5,838 nt of DNA from Fusobacterium sp. (lineage in GTDB: Bacteria; Fusobacteriota; Fusobacteriia; Fusobacteriales; Fusobacteriaceae): the NCBI GenBank assembly GCA_019410665.1, contig DXSD01000108.1:1-5838 (forward strand). Reading direction: 5' to 3'. A program made the position numbers and the translations under genes. A model generated the notes under the pieces. That model did not search any database. It had not been told where the DNA came from and was given only the letters and a program-made list of their open reading frames with translations. Positions 1-5,837 of the stretch are shown in pieces. Within the stretch, counting starts at the first letter, position 1. Every line of letters starts with the position of its first letter.

Positions 1-271
1 CACTAAAGTCATTTTCTTTCATAATATCAAAAATATATTTTTTTATATTCTGGAACTTTTCTACCTCTATCTCTTCATCATCAGAGAGATCTATTTTTAA
101 TCCTTTAAGAAGTCTTTCATATTTAGGAATAACTTCATTTTCTAAGATTTCAATAGCAGAAATTTCCTCATTTTTTTTAAATTCCTCTATTTTATTATTA
201 ATTTTTATAAATACTTGAAGGATAACCTCAGTAGAAAATTTTAAAATTTCATTACACTCTTTTTTTTCCAT
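1..271 (-). CDS. Partial hypothetical protein, N-terminal 90 residues, continues beyond left edge
   Basis: I do not recognise this protein. The reading frame opens with ATG at 271-269 on the minus strand and stays open for 90 codons to the window edge, so the C-terminus is missing. It begins MEKKECNEILKF. The visible part is charged and mostly helical in character, rich in Glu, Lys and Ile, with an acidic patch (DLSDDEEIEVE) at about residues 61-71. There is no signal peptide or membrane segment, so it is probably cytoplasmic. The start overlaps the last 20 nt of the upstream methyltransferase gene. An in-frame ATG four codons earlier (283-281) is possible, but no Shine-Dalgarno precedes it, whereas GGAG at 281-278 sits 6 nt before the chosen start. 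It is the most distal visible gene of the psd operon and is probably translationally coupled to the methyltransferase. Function cannot be assigned from this fragment. Confidence 0.72.
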   Translation of the reverse strand, partial: MEKKECNEILKFSTEVILQVFIKINNKIEEFKKNEEISAIEILENEVIPKYERLLKGLKIDLSDDEEIEVEKFQNIKKYIFDIMKENDFS

Positions 272-1406
272 TTCTCTCTCCATAATATTGATAATAGTGG
301 CACTCTATCCCACCATTATATAGTTTTCTATTTTTAGTAGCTTTTTTACCAAAGGCTTTTTCAAAACCTTCATAAGAAGTTATTATATAATAAGACCACT
401 TAGGAATTCTCATTCTACACACATCTCCAAGTAATCCATAAAGTCTTTCAACAGCTTCATCATCAAGAAGTCTATCTCCATATGGTGGGTTTGTAAGTAG
501 TGCTCCAAACTCTTCAGTTCTCTCCATATCTAAAAAGTTTTGACATTGAAGTTCAATATCATCTTCCACTCCAGCTTTTTGTATATTTTTTCTAGCTATT
601 TCAATAGTGTTAGCATCAATATCAGAGCCATAAATTTTAACCTCTTTTTCATAATCCTCCATAGAAAAAGCTTCATCTCTTACATCTATCCAATCAGATT
701 CTGGAATTAATTTCCAAGATTCAGAAGCAAAATTTCTATTAGCTCCAGGAGCGATATTTCTAGCTATCATAGCAGCCTCGATTAATAGAGTTCCTGTACC
801 ACACATAGGATCTACAAGAGGTAGCTCTCCTCCCTTCCATCTTGAAAGAAGTACTAAAGCAGCAGCCATAGTTTCTTTAATAGGAGCTTCATTTTTTATA
901 GCTCTATATCCTCTTTTATGTAGAGGCTCTCCACTGGTGTCAATCATGACTAAAAATATATCATTATGAGCTTGTATCTTTATTGCAAATTTAGCCCCAT
1001 CCTCATAGAAATAAGATTTTCCATATTTATCTTTTAGTTTTTCAACAATAGCTTTTTTAGTTATTCTTTGGATATCAGATTTAGAGAAAAGCTTAGATTT
1101 AACAGAGCTTACCCAGCTAACAGGAAATTCTCCATTTTCCTCAATAATATCTTCCCAATTTAATCTTTTAATCTGATTGAATAACTCATCAAAAGTGAGA
1201 GCCTTAAACTCCCCCATTTTTATAAATACTCTATCTGCACATCTAAGGTGGATATTTGCTTTAGTAATATCTCTTAAAGTTCCTTCAAATTCAACTCTAC
1301 CATTAAAAGCTTTTACATTTTCAAAACCAAGTGCTATACACTCATCTCTAACTATGCTTTCAACTCCCATAGTAGTTGATGCAATTAGTGTTATTTTTTT
1401 ATTCAT
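252..1406 (-). CDS. THUMP domain class I SAM-dependent RNA methyltransferase (RlmL/YpsC-like)
   Basis: This is a 384-residue RNA N2-guanine methyltransferase of the family that includes B. subtilis YpsC and the N-terminal half of E. coli RlmL, which methylates 23S rRNA G2445. The N-terminal ferredoxin-like and THUMP RNA-binding region spans about residues 1-155, followed by the linker motif HKRGYR (163-168). The Rossmann-fold methyltransferase domain follows: DPMCGTGT (199-206) is the SAM-binding motif I, SDID (261-264) carries the acidic residue expected to contact the SAM ribose, and NPPYG (306-310) is the catalytic motif IV typical of amino-group methylation. The length fits single-domain family members; the second RlmK-like methyltransferase half of E. 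coli RlmL is absent. The ATG directly follows the stop of the permease gene (TAAATG), with AGAGGAG at 1424-1418 as ribosome binding site. The target nucleotide is inferred from the family. The enzyme should be cytoplasmic. Confidence 0.93.
   Translation of the reverse strand: MNKKITLIASTTMGVESIVRDECIALGFENVKAFNGRVEFEGTLRDITKANIHLRCADRVFIKMGEFKALTFDELFNQIKRLNWEDIIEENGEFPVSWVSSVKSKLFSKSDIQRITKKAIVEKLKDKYGKSYFYEDGAKFAIKIQAHNDIFLVMIDTSGEPLHKRGYRAIKNEAPIKETMAAALVLLSRWKGGELPLVDPMCGTGTLLIEAAMIARNIAPGANRNFASESWKLIPESDWIDVRDEAFSMEDYEKEVKIYGSDIDANTIEIARKNIQKAGVEDDIELQCQNFLDMERTEEFGALLTNPPYGDRLLDDEAVERLYGLLGDVCRMRIPKWSYYIITSYEGFEKAFGKKATKNRKLYNGGIECHYYQYYGERNGKKRV
276..281 (-). promoter_or_regulatory. 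Ribosome binding site inside the methyltransferase tail
   Basis: The minus strand reads GGAGAG here, with GGAG 6 nt before the ATG at 271. It lies within the last codons of the methyltransferase gene and favours the 271 start over the in-frame ATG at 283, which has no comparable site. Confidence 0.6.
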
Positions 1407-2495
1407 TTACTCAATATCTCCTCTTGTTTTTAAAAGTTTTAGATAAATTAATTTTATCATTCCAAATACAGGAACACCAAAGAACATTCCCACAGGACCA
1501 AAAAGGCTACCTCCGATTAAAACTGAGACCACTACCCAAAATGTACTCATTCCAACAGTTTCACTAACTACTTTAGGACCAATTACCCAACCATCAACAG
1601 TTTGTGCAATAGTAATAGCTAATGCTAAAAAAATCAGTTTAAAAGGATCAGCTAAAGCTACTAAAAAAACAGCAAGAGTACCAGCTATAAGTGATCCTAC
1701 ATAGGGGATCATATTTCCCATTCCTATCATTATTCCACTAAGGACAGCATAGGGAGTTCCACTTACAAGCATAACTCCAAAGGTAATGACTCCTACAGCA
1801 GTAGAAACAATAATTCTTCCCCAAATATATTTCATAAGAACCTCTCTAGATTCCTCTAAAAATTCCATAATAGAATTTGATTTTTTCTTCCCCCAGATGA
1901 TTTTAAAGATACTATGTAAAAATCTAATAAAATACTCTTTATCAATTAAAATTAAAAATGCAAGAAAAAAACCAATAAAGAACTTTGTAAGAGCTATTCC
2001 CCACCACACAATATTCCAAAGGGCAGATATTCCAAAATCTTGAAGATATTTGATATTCTCTTTAAAAAAATCACTAATACTTTTACGAATCTCTTCATCT
2101 CCTATAGTAATAAGTTTTTTCTCTTTTAGAAAATCAATTCCAAAAGTTATATATTTTTCAATTTGTTCCTGCATAAAAGGAATTTTATTATATAGCTCCT
2201 CTAAACTTTTGGCAACTTGTGGTACTATTATAGCGATTCCTATTAGAACAATAAGTCCTACTAAAAGTATTGTAGAGATTACAGCTAGTATCCTTTTGAT
2301 TTTAAATTTATTTTCAATAAATGAAACAATAGGGTCTAAGAAAATTGTTATAAAAAAAGCATAGATTACAGGAACTAAATACCCTACATATTTACTATAT
2401 ATCTCTCTAAATGTGTCATACTCTTGTAAAAAACTTTGAATAATTACTAAAATAATTCCAATACCTAGTAATTTTAATCCTCTTTCTTTTGTCAT
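1407..2495 (-). CDS. AI-2E family transporter (PF01594-type polytopic permease)
   Basis: This 362-residue integral membrane protein has the AI-2E exporter/permease layout, and its length is typical for the family. Hydrophobic segments are visible at about residues 8-24, 36-60, 69-92, 160-184, 226-258 (probably two short spans), 262-301 (likely two spans) and 315-350. A hydrophilic, charged stretch at about 95-155 separates the first three segments from the rest, as is usual in this family. The conserved C-terminal signatures are visible: GMGNMIPYVGSLIAG (258-272), DGWVIGPKVV (301-310) and the GGSLFGPVGMFFGVPV region (328-343). The family name comes from E. coli TqsA, proposed to export autoinducer-2; other members, for example Na+/H+ antiporter-like ones, have different substrates, so the substrate here is unknown. 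The start follows the NusG II gene by 10 nt, with GGGGAG as ribosome binding site. Confidence 0.92.
   Translation of the reverse strand: MTKERGLKLLGIGIILVIIQSFLQEYDTFREIYSKYVGYLVPVIYAFFITIFLDPIVSFIENKFKIKRILAVISTILLVGLIVLIGIAIIVPQVAKSLEELYNKIPFMQEQIEKYITFGIDFLKEKKLITIGDEEIRKSISDFFKENIKYLQDFGISALWNIVWWGIALTKFFIGFFLAFLILIDKEYFIRFLHSIFKIIWGKKKSNSIMEFLEESREVLMKYIWGRIIVSTAVGVITFGVMLVSGTPYAVLSGIMIGMGNMIPYVGSLIAGTLAVFLVALADPFKLIFLALAITIAQTVDGWVIGPKVVSETVGMSTFWVVVSVLIGGSLFGPVGMFFGVPVFGMIKLIYLKLLKTRGDIE
1418..1424 (-). promoter_or_regulatory. Ribosome binding site for the RNA methyltransferase
   Basis: The minus strand reads AGAGGAG, 11 nt before the ATG at 1406. It is embedded in the last sense codons of the permease gene, whose TAA stop touches the ATG. 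This supports the start and suggests that ribosomes finishing the permease re-initiate here. Confidence 0.6.
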
Positions 2496-2499
2496 TTAT

Positions 2500-2506
2500 C
2501 TCCCCT
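2500..2506 (-). promoter_or_regulatory. Ribosome binding site for the permease, overlapping the upstream stop codon
   Basis: The minus strand reads TGAGGGGAG, so the AGGGGAG Shine-Dalgarno begins with the last base of the TGA stop of the NusG II gene (2508-2506). The ATG at 2495 lies 4 nt after it. The arrangement supports the start and implies coupled translation. Confidence 0.6.
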
Positions 2507-2901
2507 CATTTTATAATATAATCCAAATCATCATTATTATTTTTCTCTCCTACAACTTTAATTAGAAGTCTATCAGGAATACCTATGATAACTTCACCAG
2601 GGGATCCAATCCATCCTCTTTTAACATTTATTTTTCTAGGTGAGTTAGAAGTTGTAACTCTCACCATATTATCTTTAAATTTAACATTGACTCCACCTAG
2701 AACAGTGTCCACAAAGATATCTCTCTCCTCTTTTTGTAAAGGATAAACATATTTTAAAACACCATCAACGTATATTTCAGCTTTAGATGCCTTTTCCTCA
2801 CCTAACTTTAGAATTTTTAGACCTAATATAGTAAAAAAAAGTATAAAGAAGGAATATATAAATAAATCTCCAAATTTAAAAAATCTCTTTCTTTTTACCA
2901 T
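2506..2901 (-). CDS. NusG domain II-containing small membrane-anchored protein
   Basis: This 131-residue protein has a basic N-terminus (MVKRKRFFKF), one membrane segment at about residues 12-31, and an exported soluble domain of about 85 residues. The order (SKAEIYVDGVLKYVYPL, an acidic beta region, then VKRGWIGSPGEVIIGIPDR at 93-111) matches the NusG_II / DUF1312 family, a beta-rich domain related to an inserted domain of some NusG proteins. It is not itself the transcription factor NusG, which would need an NGN and a KOW domain. Known relatives usually carry cysteines in a CPxKxC motif and in IVCLPN; here the matching positions are Ser87, Asn92 and Gly107. The ATG lies 3 nt after the psd stop and in the same frame, so no earlier start is possible. 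The nearest Shine-Dalgarno is unusually far upstream. The family's function is not established. Confidence 0.85.
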   Translation of the reverse strand: MVKRKRFFKFGDLFIYSFFILFFTILGLKILKLGEEKASKAEIYVDGVLKYVYPLQKEERDIFVDTVLGGVNVKFKDNMVRVTTSNSPRKINVKRGWIGSPGEVIIGIPDRLLIKVVGEKNNNDDLDYIIK

Positions 2902-2904
2902 ATT

Positions 2905-3807
2905 TTAAAATAGAGAGACTCCTATTTTTTCTCCCATATAAACTTTAGTTTCTATACCTTTTTTAGTATTTTCAATTAGGTCTTTATCAATTTGAACTTT
3001 ATCTTTTTCAAAAACTAAAACACAAGTAGAACCTCCAAAATAGAAGTATCCTTTTTCCTCACCTTTTTTTACAAAAGTATTGGGAGAGTAACTTTGTTTT
3101 ATACCTCCAACCATAGTAGCTCCTACTTCAAACATAGCTATATCCCCAAATTTTTCTGTTTTTAAAATAGAGAATTCTCTCTTGTTTTCACAAAGAATTC
3201 TAAAATTTTTCTTAATAGCATGGGTAGAAACTGAGTAATATAATCCATCAATTAGTTTACTTTCACTGATTACTCCATCACTTGGAAAATGAAATCTATG
3301 ATAATCTATAGGAGCAAGTCTAATTATCATAAAAACTCCATCTTTATATTTGTTAGCAAGATTTCTATCACCAAAAAACTCTTCAAGAGTAAACTTATCC
3401 CCTTTAATGTAAAATTCCTTTTCTTTATCTAGATTTTCAAAAACTAAAATTTTTCCATCAGCTGGAGATGAGAGAACATTTTCATCATAGTCAATAGTTC
3501 TAGCTCCCTCTTTTAACTCTCTATAGAAAAAATCATTAAATGATGTGAACTCTTCTATATTTTTTTTAGCTTCACTAATATTTATATCAGCTTCTTCAAT
3601 AAAACTTGGAATTTTTTTTGTTGATTCTGGTTTATCCATTTTTTTTCCATAAAATTCAGTTAAAAACTTCTTTTTAACCACTAAATTTAAAGGAAGTTCA
3701 CCTAGGGGATTGTAATATAAAAATTTTAGATATTTTTCCCCAGGAACTTTTTCTATTTTTATTTCACCAGTTTTTCTTTCTATATATTTTATTTTTTCAA
3801 ATGTCAT
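2905..3807 (-). CDS. psd: Phosphatidylserine decarboxylase proenzyme
   Basis: This 300-residue pyruvoyl enzyme decarboxylates phosphatidylserine to phosphatidylethanolamine, the last step of the main bacterial PE pathway, at the inner face of the cytoplasmic membrane. The family motifs are in order: FNDFFYRELKEGAR (90-103), SPADGKI (114-120) with Asp117 as the likely triad aspartate, APIDYHRFHFP (165-175) with His170 and His173, VGATMVGGI (228-236), and FGGST (257-261). Self-cleavage is expected between Gly259 and Ser260, giving a beta chain of about 259 residues and an alpha chain of 41 residues whose Ser260 becomes the pyruvoyl group. The GGST form and length resemble the type found in clostridia rather than the LGST form of E. 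coli. The start is supported by AAGGTGG at 3818-3812. It is the first gene of the minus-strand operon. No phosphatidylserine synthase gene is visible in the window. Confidence 0.96.
   Translation of the reverse strand: MTFEKIKYIERKTGEIKIEKVPGEKYLKFLYYNPLGELPLNLVVKKKFLTEFYGKKMDKPESTKKIPSFIEEADINISEAKKNIEEFTSFNDFFYRELKEGARTIDYDENVLSSPADGKILVFENLDKEKEFYIKGDKFTLEEFFGDRNLANKYKDGVFMIIRLAPIDYHRFHFPSDGVISESKLIDGLYYSVSTHAIKKNFRILCENKREFSILKTEKFGDIAMFEVGATMVGGIKQSYSPNTFVKKGEEKGYFYFGGSTCVLVFEKDKVQIDKDLIENTKKGIETKVYMGEKIGVSLF
2918..2923 (-). promoter_or_regulatory. Distant Shine-Dalgarno candidate for the NusG II gene
   Basis: The minus strand reads AGGAGT within the final codons of psd, with AGGAG about 17 nt before the ATG at 2901. 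That spacing is longer than usual. The in-frame psd stop at 2907-2905 rules out an upstream start, so re-initiation by ribosomes leaving psd is the likeliest route. Confidence 0.4.
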
Positions 3808-3854
3808 TTTGCCACCTTTTTAAAATTTTATGTTTATTATTTTCTATTTTAGTG

Positions 3855-3860
3855 TATAAT
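3855..3860 (+). promoter_or_regulatory. Probable -10 box of the mgsA promoter
   Basis: A perfect TATAAT sits 30 nt before the mgsA ATG. The -35 region at normal spacing is weak (TTTATT or GTTTAT around 3832-3838). The sequence predicts a short 5' untranslated region of roughly 20-25 nt, too short for a riboswitch. Confidence 0.55.
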
Positions 3861-3876
3861 AGATATAACTAAATAC

Positions 3877-3883
3877 AGGGGGT
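3877..3883 (+). promoter_or_regulatory. Ribosome binding site for mgsA
   Basis: AGGGGGT, one mismatch from the ideal AGGAGGT, lies 7 nt before the ATG at 3891. It fixes the start and suggests efficient translation. Confidence 0.75.
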
Positions 3884-3890
3884 ACAGTTT

Positions 3891-4265
3891 ATGAAAAAAA
3901 TTGCTCTAATAGCTCATGATAATATGAAAAATGAATTAGTTGAATTTTCTAAAAAACATGTAGATTTTTTTAGAAAATATCCATTAGTAGCTACAGGAAC
4001 AACAGGAAAAAGAATTGCTGAGGCTACTGGCTTAGAAATCCATAGATACCAATCTGGACCAATTGGTGGAGACCAACAAATAGGAGCAGATATAGCTACT
4101 AACCAGATAGAGGCAGTATTCTTCTTTAGAGATCCACTTACTGCTCAACCACACGAGCCAGATATTTCAGCTCTTATAAGACTTGCAGATGTACATAAAA
4201 CACCGATAGCTACTAATCTATCAACTGCAGAACTATTAGTATGTGCTTTAAAAACTAAAGAGTAA
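3891..4265 (+). CDS. mgsA: Methylglyoxal synthase
   Basis: This 124-residue cytoplasmic enzyme converts dihydroxyacetone phosphate to methylglyoxal and phosphate, bypassing lower glycolysis when sugar phosphates build up or phosphate is scarce. All active-site positions known from the E. coli enzyme are present with a constant offset of 10: His9 and Asp10 (IAHD), the phosphate-binding TGTTG loop (35-39), the catalytic base Asp61 in SGPIGGDQQIGA (55-66), Asp81 in FRDPL, and His88 and Asp91 in QPHEPD. The protein lacks the N-terminal extension of E. coli MgsA and ends about 18 residues earlier at the C-terminus; the core is complete, so it should be active. It stands alone on the plus strand with its own promoter and a strong ribosome binding site, divergent from psd and convergent with pncB. 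Its last codons form one arm of the terminator hairpin. Confidence 0.97.
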   Translation: MKKIALIAHDNMKNELVEFSKKHVDFFRKYPLVATGTTGKRIAEATGLEIHRYQSGPIGGDQQIGADIATNQIEAVFFFRDPLTAQPHEPDISALIRLADVHKTPIATNLSTAELLVCALKTKE

Positions 4266-4281
4266 TCTCTTTAGTTTTTTT
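4250..4281. terminator. Bidirectional rho-independent terminator between mgsA and pncB
   Basis: A perfect 13-bp inverted repeat (arms 4250-4262 and 4267-4279) encloses the 4-nt loop TAAT, which contains the mgsA TAA stop. The core is CTAAAGAG/CTCTTTAG, flanked by A-tract and T-tract that give a run of seven T at 4275-4281 on the plus strand and five T on the minus strand after the hairpin. It can therefore end transcripts of both convergent genes. The left arm encodes the last MgsA residues (KTKE), and the right arm reaches the pncB stop codon at 4280-4282. The stem has only four G-C pairs, so it is of moderate strength. Confidence 0.85.
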
Positions 4282-5791
4282 ATCTTATTTCAGCTTTTAT
4301 ATTTTTTATTAGTGTATATTTTAACTCTAGTAGATCACTTGATAAATCAACTTTATAGTTGTGAGGATTTTCCAATCTCTTTCTCTCTTCAGAAACTTTT
4401 TTTAAGCTGTCTAGATAATATTTTTGAGAGCCCATTACATCAAAAAGTTGCTCATATTCAGAAAGAATAATTTCTCCATTAACAACATAATCTCTAGTTA
4501 ATTTTTTGACACTATATTCCCCTTCTTTTAGCTCACTAAATTTAAAATCATATTTTTCATCTCTTATAGTTAGAGTTTTTCCTGCTACTAGAAGCTCTTT
4601 ATCTCTGTCGTTATTGACAAGAGTTATTAAATCAGCATAAGCAAGATTATTTTTATCATATACTCTATAAACTTCTTTGAAACCAGGGTTAGATATTTTT
4701 ATAATATCTTCAGAAAGTTTAATTACAGGATTTTCATCTATTTGAACAATTTTATAAACTCCACCAAAACAAGGATGTGATTTGCTTACTGCTATTTCAT
4801 CTCCTACTCCATAGGAATCAGCACATACTCCTTGCTCTCTTAGAGAACGAATAAGCTCCTCATTTAAAGAGTTAGTAAGAACTATTTTTGCTTTTTTAAA
4901 CCCAGCTTCATCTAAAATTGCTCTACATTTTTTAGAAAGATAAGCAAGGTCCCCAGAATCTATTCTAATACCATACATCCCTTTATAGTTATCATCAATT
5001 CCACAGTTTTTAAAAGCTTGAATAGCATTTTTTATTCCCATCCCTAAAGTGTTATAAGTATCAATTAAAAGGATCAAACTATTTTTTTCTCTATTTTTTC
5101 TATGTTTAATAAAAGTTTCAAAAGCTGTTCTTTCAGCTTCACTTCCCACACCAAAAGTTTGGATGTAAGAGTGAGCCATTGTACCGACACTAGGAATTCC
5201 ATATTTATATTCAGTAGCTAAGTTAGAATGATTTATACATCCACCTATAACTGCTGCTTTATTTCCAGCAATGGCACTATCAAATCCGTGGGCTCTTCTA
5301 CTTCCAAAAGATGAAACAGGGATAGGATGAGCTGCTCTTGTAACTCTAGAAGCTTTAGTAGCTATTGCCATTTGCATATTTATTATATTCAAAATTGGTG
5401 TTTCTAAAATTTTAGCTTGAATTAAAGGAGCTTTTATAGTTATAACAGGCTCATTTGGATAAGCTATCTCTCCATCTCTCATTGCATGGATATTTCCAGT
5501 AAATTTCATCTCTGAAAGGTAGTCAACTAGGTGTTGTTCCTCAATTATTTGAGAAAAATACATTCTTTTCTCCTCTTTTGAAGTGTTATTTAAAATTTCA
5601 ATCAGTTCAATAACTTCCTGTACTCCAGCTACCACTGCAAACCCACCATCTTCAGTTTTTCTAAAATAAACGTCAAAGGTAGCTTCCTTATCTTCCATAT
5701 TCTCCATTAAGAAAATATCACTCTCTGTATATTGGTATCTATCTGAGTTTATAACTCTTGCAAACTCAGTCAAAGTTTTTGATTTTTCCAT
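4280..5791 (-). CDS. pncB: Nicotinate phosphoribosyltransferase
   Basis: This 503-residue cytoplasmic enzyme joins nicotinate and PRPP, with ATP hydrolysis, to give nicotinate mononucleotide, the entry step of NAD salvage from nicotinic acid. The family motifs are in order: an N-terminal YQYTESDIFL region (19-28), FYFR-type VYFRK (41-45), FGSRRAHG (162-169), GTMAHSYIQ (203-211) with His207 as the likely phosphorylated histidine, LIDTYNTL (242-249), RIDSGDL (276-282), and YGVGDEIAVSKSHPCFGGVYK (327-347), which contributes to phosphoribosyl binding. The length and motif spelling fit the longer NAPRTase form shared by many Firmicutes, fusobacteria and eukaryotes rather than the roughly 400-residue E. 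coli PncB. The start is supported by AAGGAG 7 nt upstream. It is apparently transcribed alone from a promoter at the right edge and ends at the shared terminator with mgsA. Confidence 0.96.
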   Translation of the reverse strand: MEKSKTLTEFARVINSDRYQYTESDIFLMENMEDKEATFDVYFRKTEDGGFAVVAGVQEVIELIEILNNTSKEEKRMYFSQIIEEQHLVDYLSEMKFTGNIHAMRDGEIAYPNEPVITIKAPLIQAKILETPILNIINMQMAIATKASRVTRAAHPIPVSSFGSRRAHGFDSAIAGNKAAVIGGCINHSNLATEYKYGIPSVGTMAHSYIQTFGVGSEAERTAFETFIKHRKNREKNSLILLIDTYNTLGMGIKNAIQAFKNCGIDDNYKGMYGIRIDSGDLAYLSKKCRAILDEAGFKKAKIVLTNSLNEELIRSLREQGVCADSYGVGDEIAVSKSHPCFGGVYKIVQIDENPVIKLSEDIIKISNPGFKEVYRVYDKNNLAYADLITLVNNDRDKELLVAGKTLTIRDEKYDFKFSELKEGEYSVKKLTRDYVVNGEIILSEYEQLFDVMGSQKYYLDSLKKVSEERKRLENPHNYKVDLSSDLLELKYTLIKNIKAEIR

Positions 5792-5798
5792 AGTTGTT

Positions 5799-5804
5799 CT
5801 CCTT
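5799..5804 (-). promoter_or_regulatory. Ribosome binding site for pncB
   Basis: The minus strand reads AAGGAG, 7 nt before the ATG at 5791. It is a near-ideal site at ideal spacing and fixes the start. Confidence 0.75.
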
Positions 5805-5828
5805 GTACTTAAAAAATATTTTCATTTA

Positions 5829-5837
5829 ATTATAACA
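5829..5837 (-). promoter_or_regulatory. Extended -10 promoter element of pncB
   Basis: The minus strand reads TGTTATAAT, an exact TGnTATAAT extended -10, about 38 nt before the pncB ATG. The -35 region lies outside the window. The resulting leader would be about 30 nt, with no room for a riboswitch downstream of it; an operator or NAD-responsive repressor site upstream cannot be judged. Confidence 0.6.

Larger units (their letters stand above)
3808..3890. promoter_or_regulatory. Divergent psd / mgsA intergenic promoter region
   Basis: This 83-bp, very AT-rich region must hold the start signals for the minus-strand psd operon and the plus-strand mgsA gene. The psd Shine-Dalgarno AAGGTGG is at 3818-3812 on the minus strand. 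For psd, several weak -10-like hexamers exist on the minus strand (TATTAT at 3861-3856, TAAAAT near 3850), but none has a convincing -35, so I do not fix its promoter. The best -10 boxes of the two directions overlap around 3850-3861, so the two promoters may compete. Confidence 0.5.

Noticed and set aside
269..283. Upstream ATG at 283 as the start of the left-edge gene
   Set aside because: It is in frame, but the sequence before it has no Shine-Dalgarno, while the GGAG that follows it is well placed for the ATG at 271. It remains a minor possibility.
1177..1567. Plus-strand open frames at 1177-1446 and 1376-1567
   Set aside because: They lie antisense to the methyltransferase and permease genes, show no family features and no suitable ribosome binding site, and are explained as shadows of AT-rich coding sequence.
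1786..2364. Plus-strand open frames of 85 and 104 codons antisense to the permease
   Set aside because: The hydrophobic, Ile/Ser/Phe-rich translations are what the reverse complement of a membrane protein gene gives; there is no independent start signal.
3808..3890. Riboswitch or leader RNA upstream of psd or mgsA
   Set aside because: The region is 83 bp with promoters and ribosome binding sites for both directions; no long stem or conserved aptamer core is visible.
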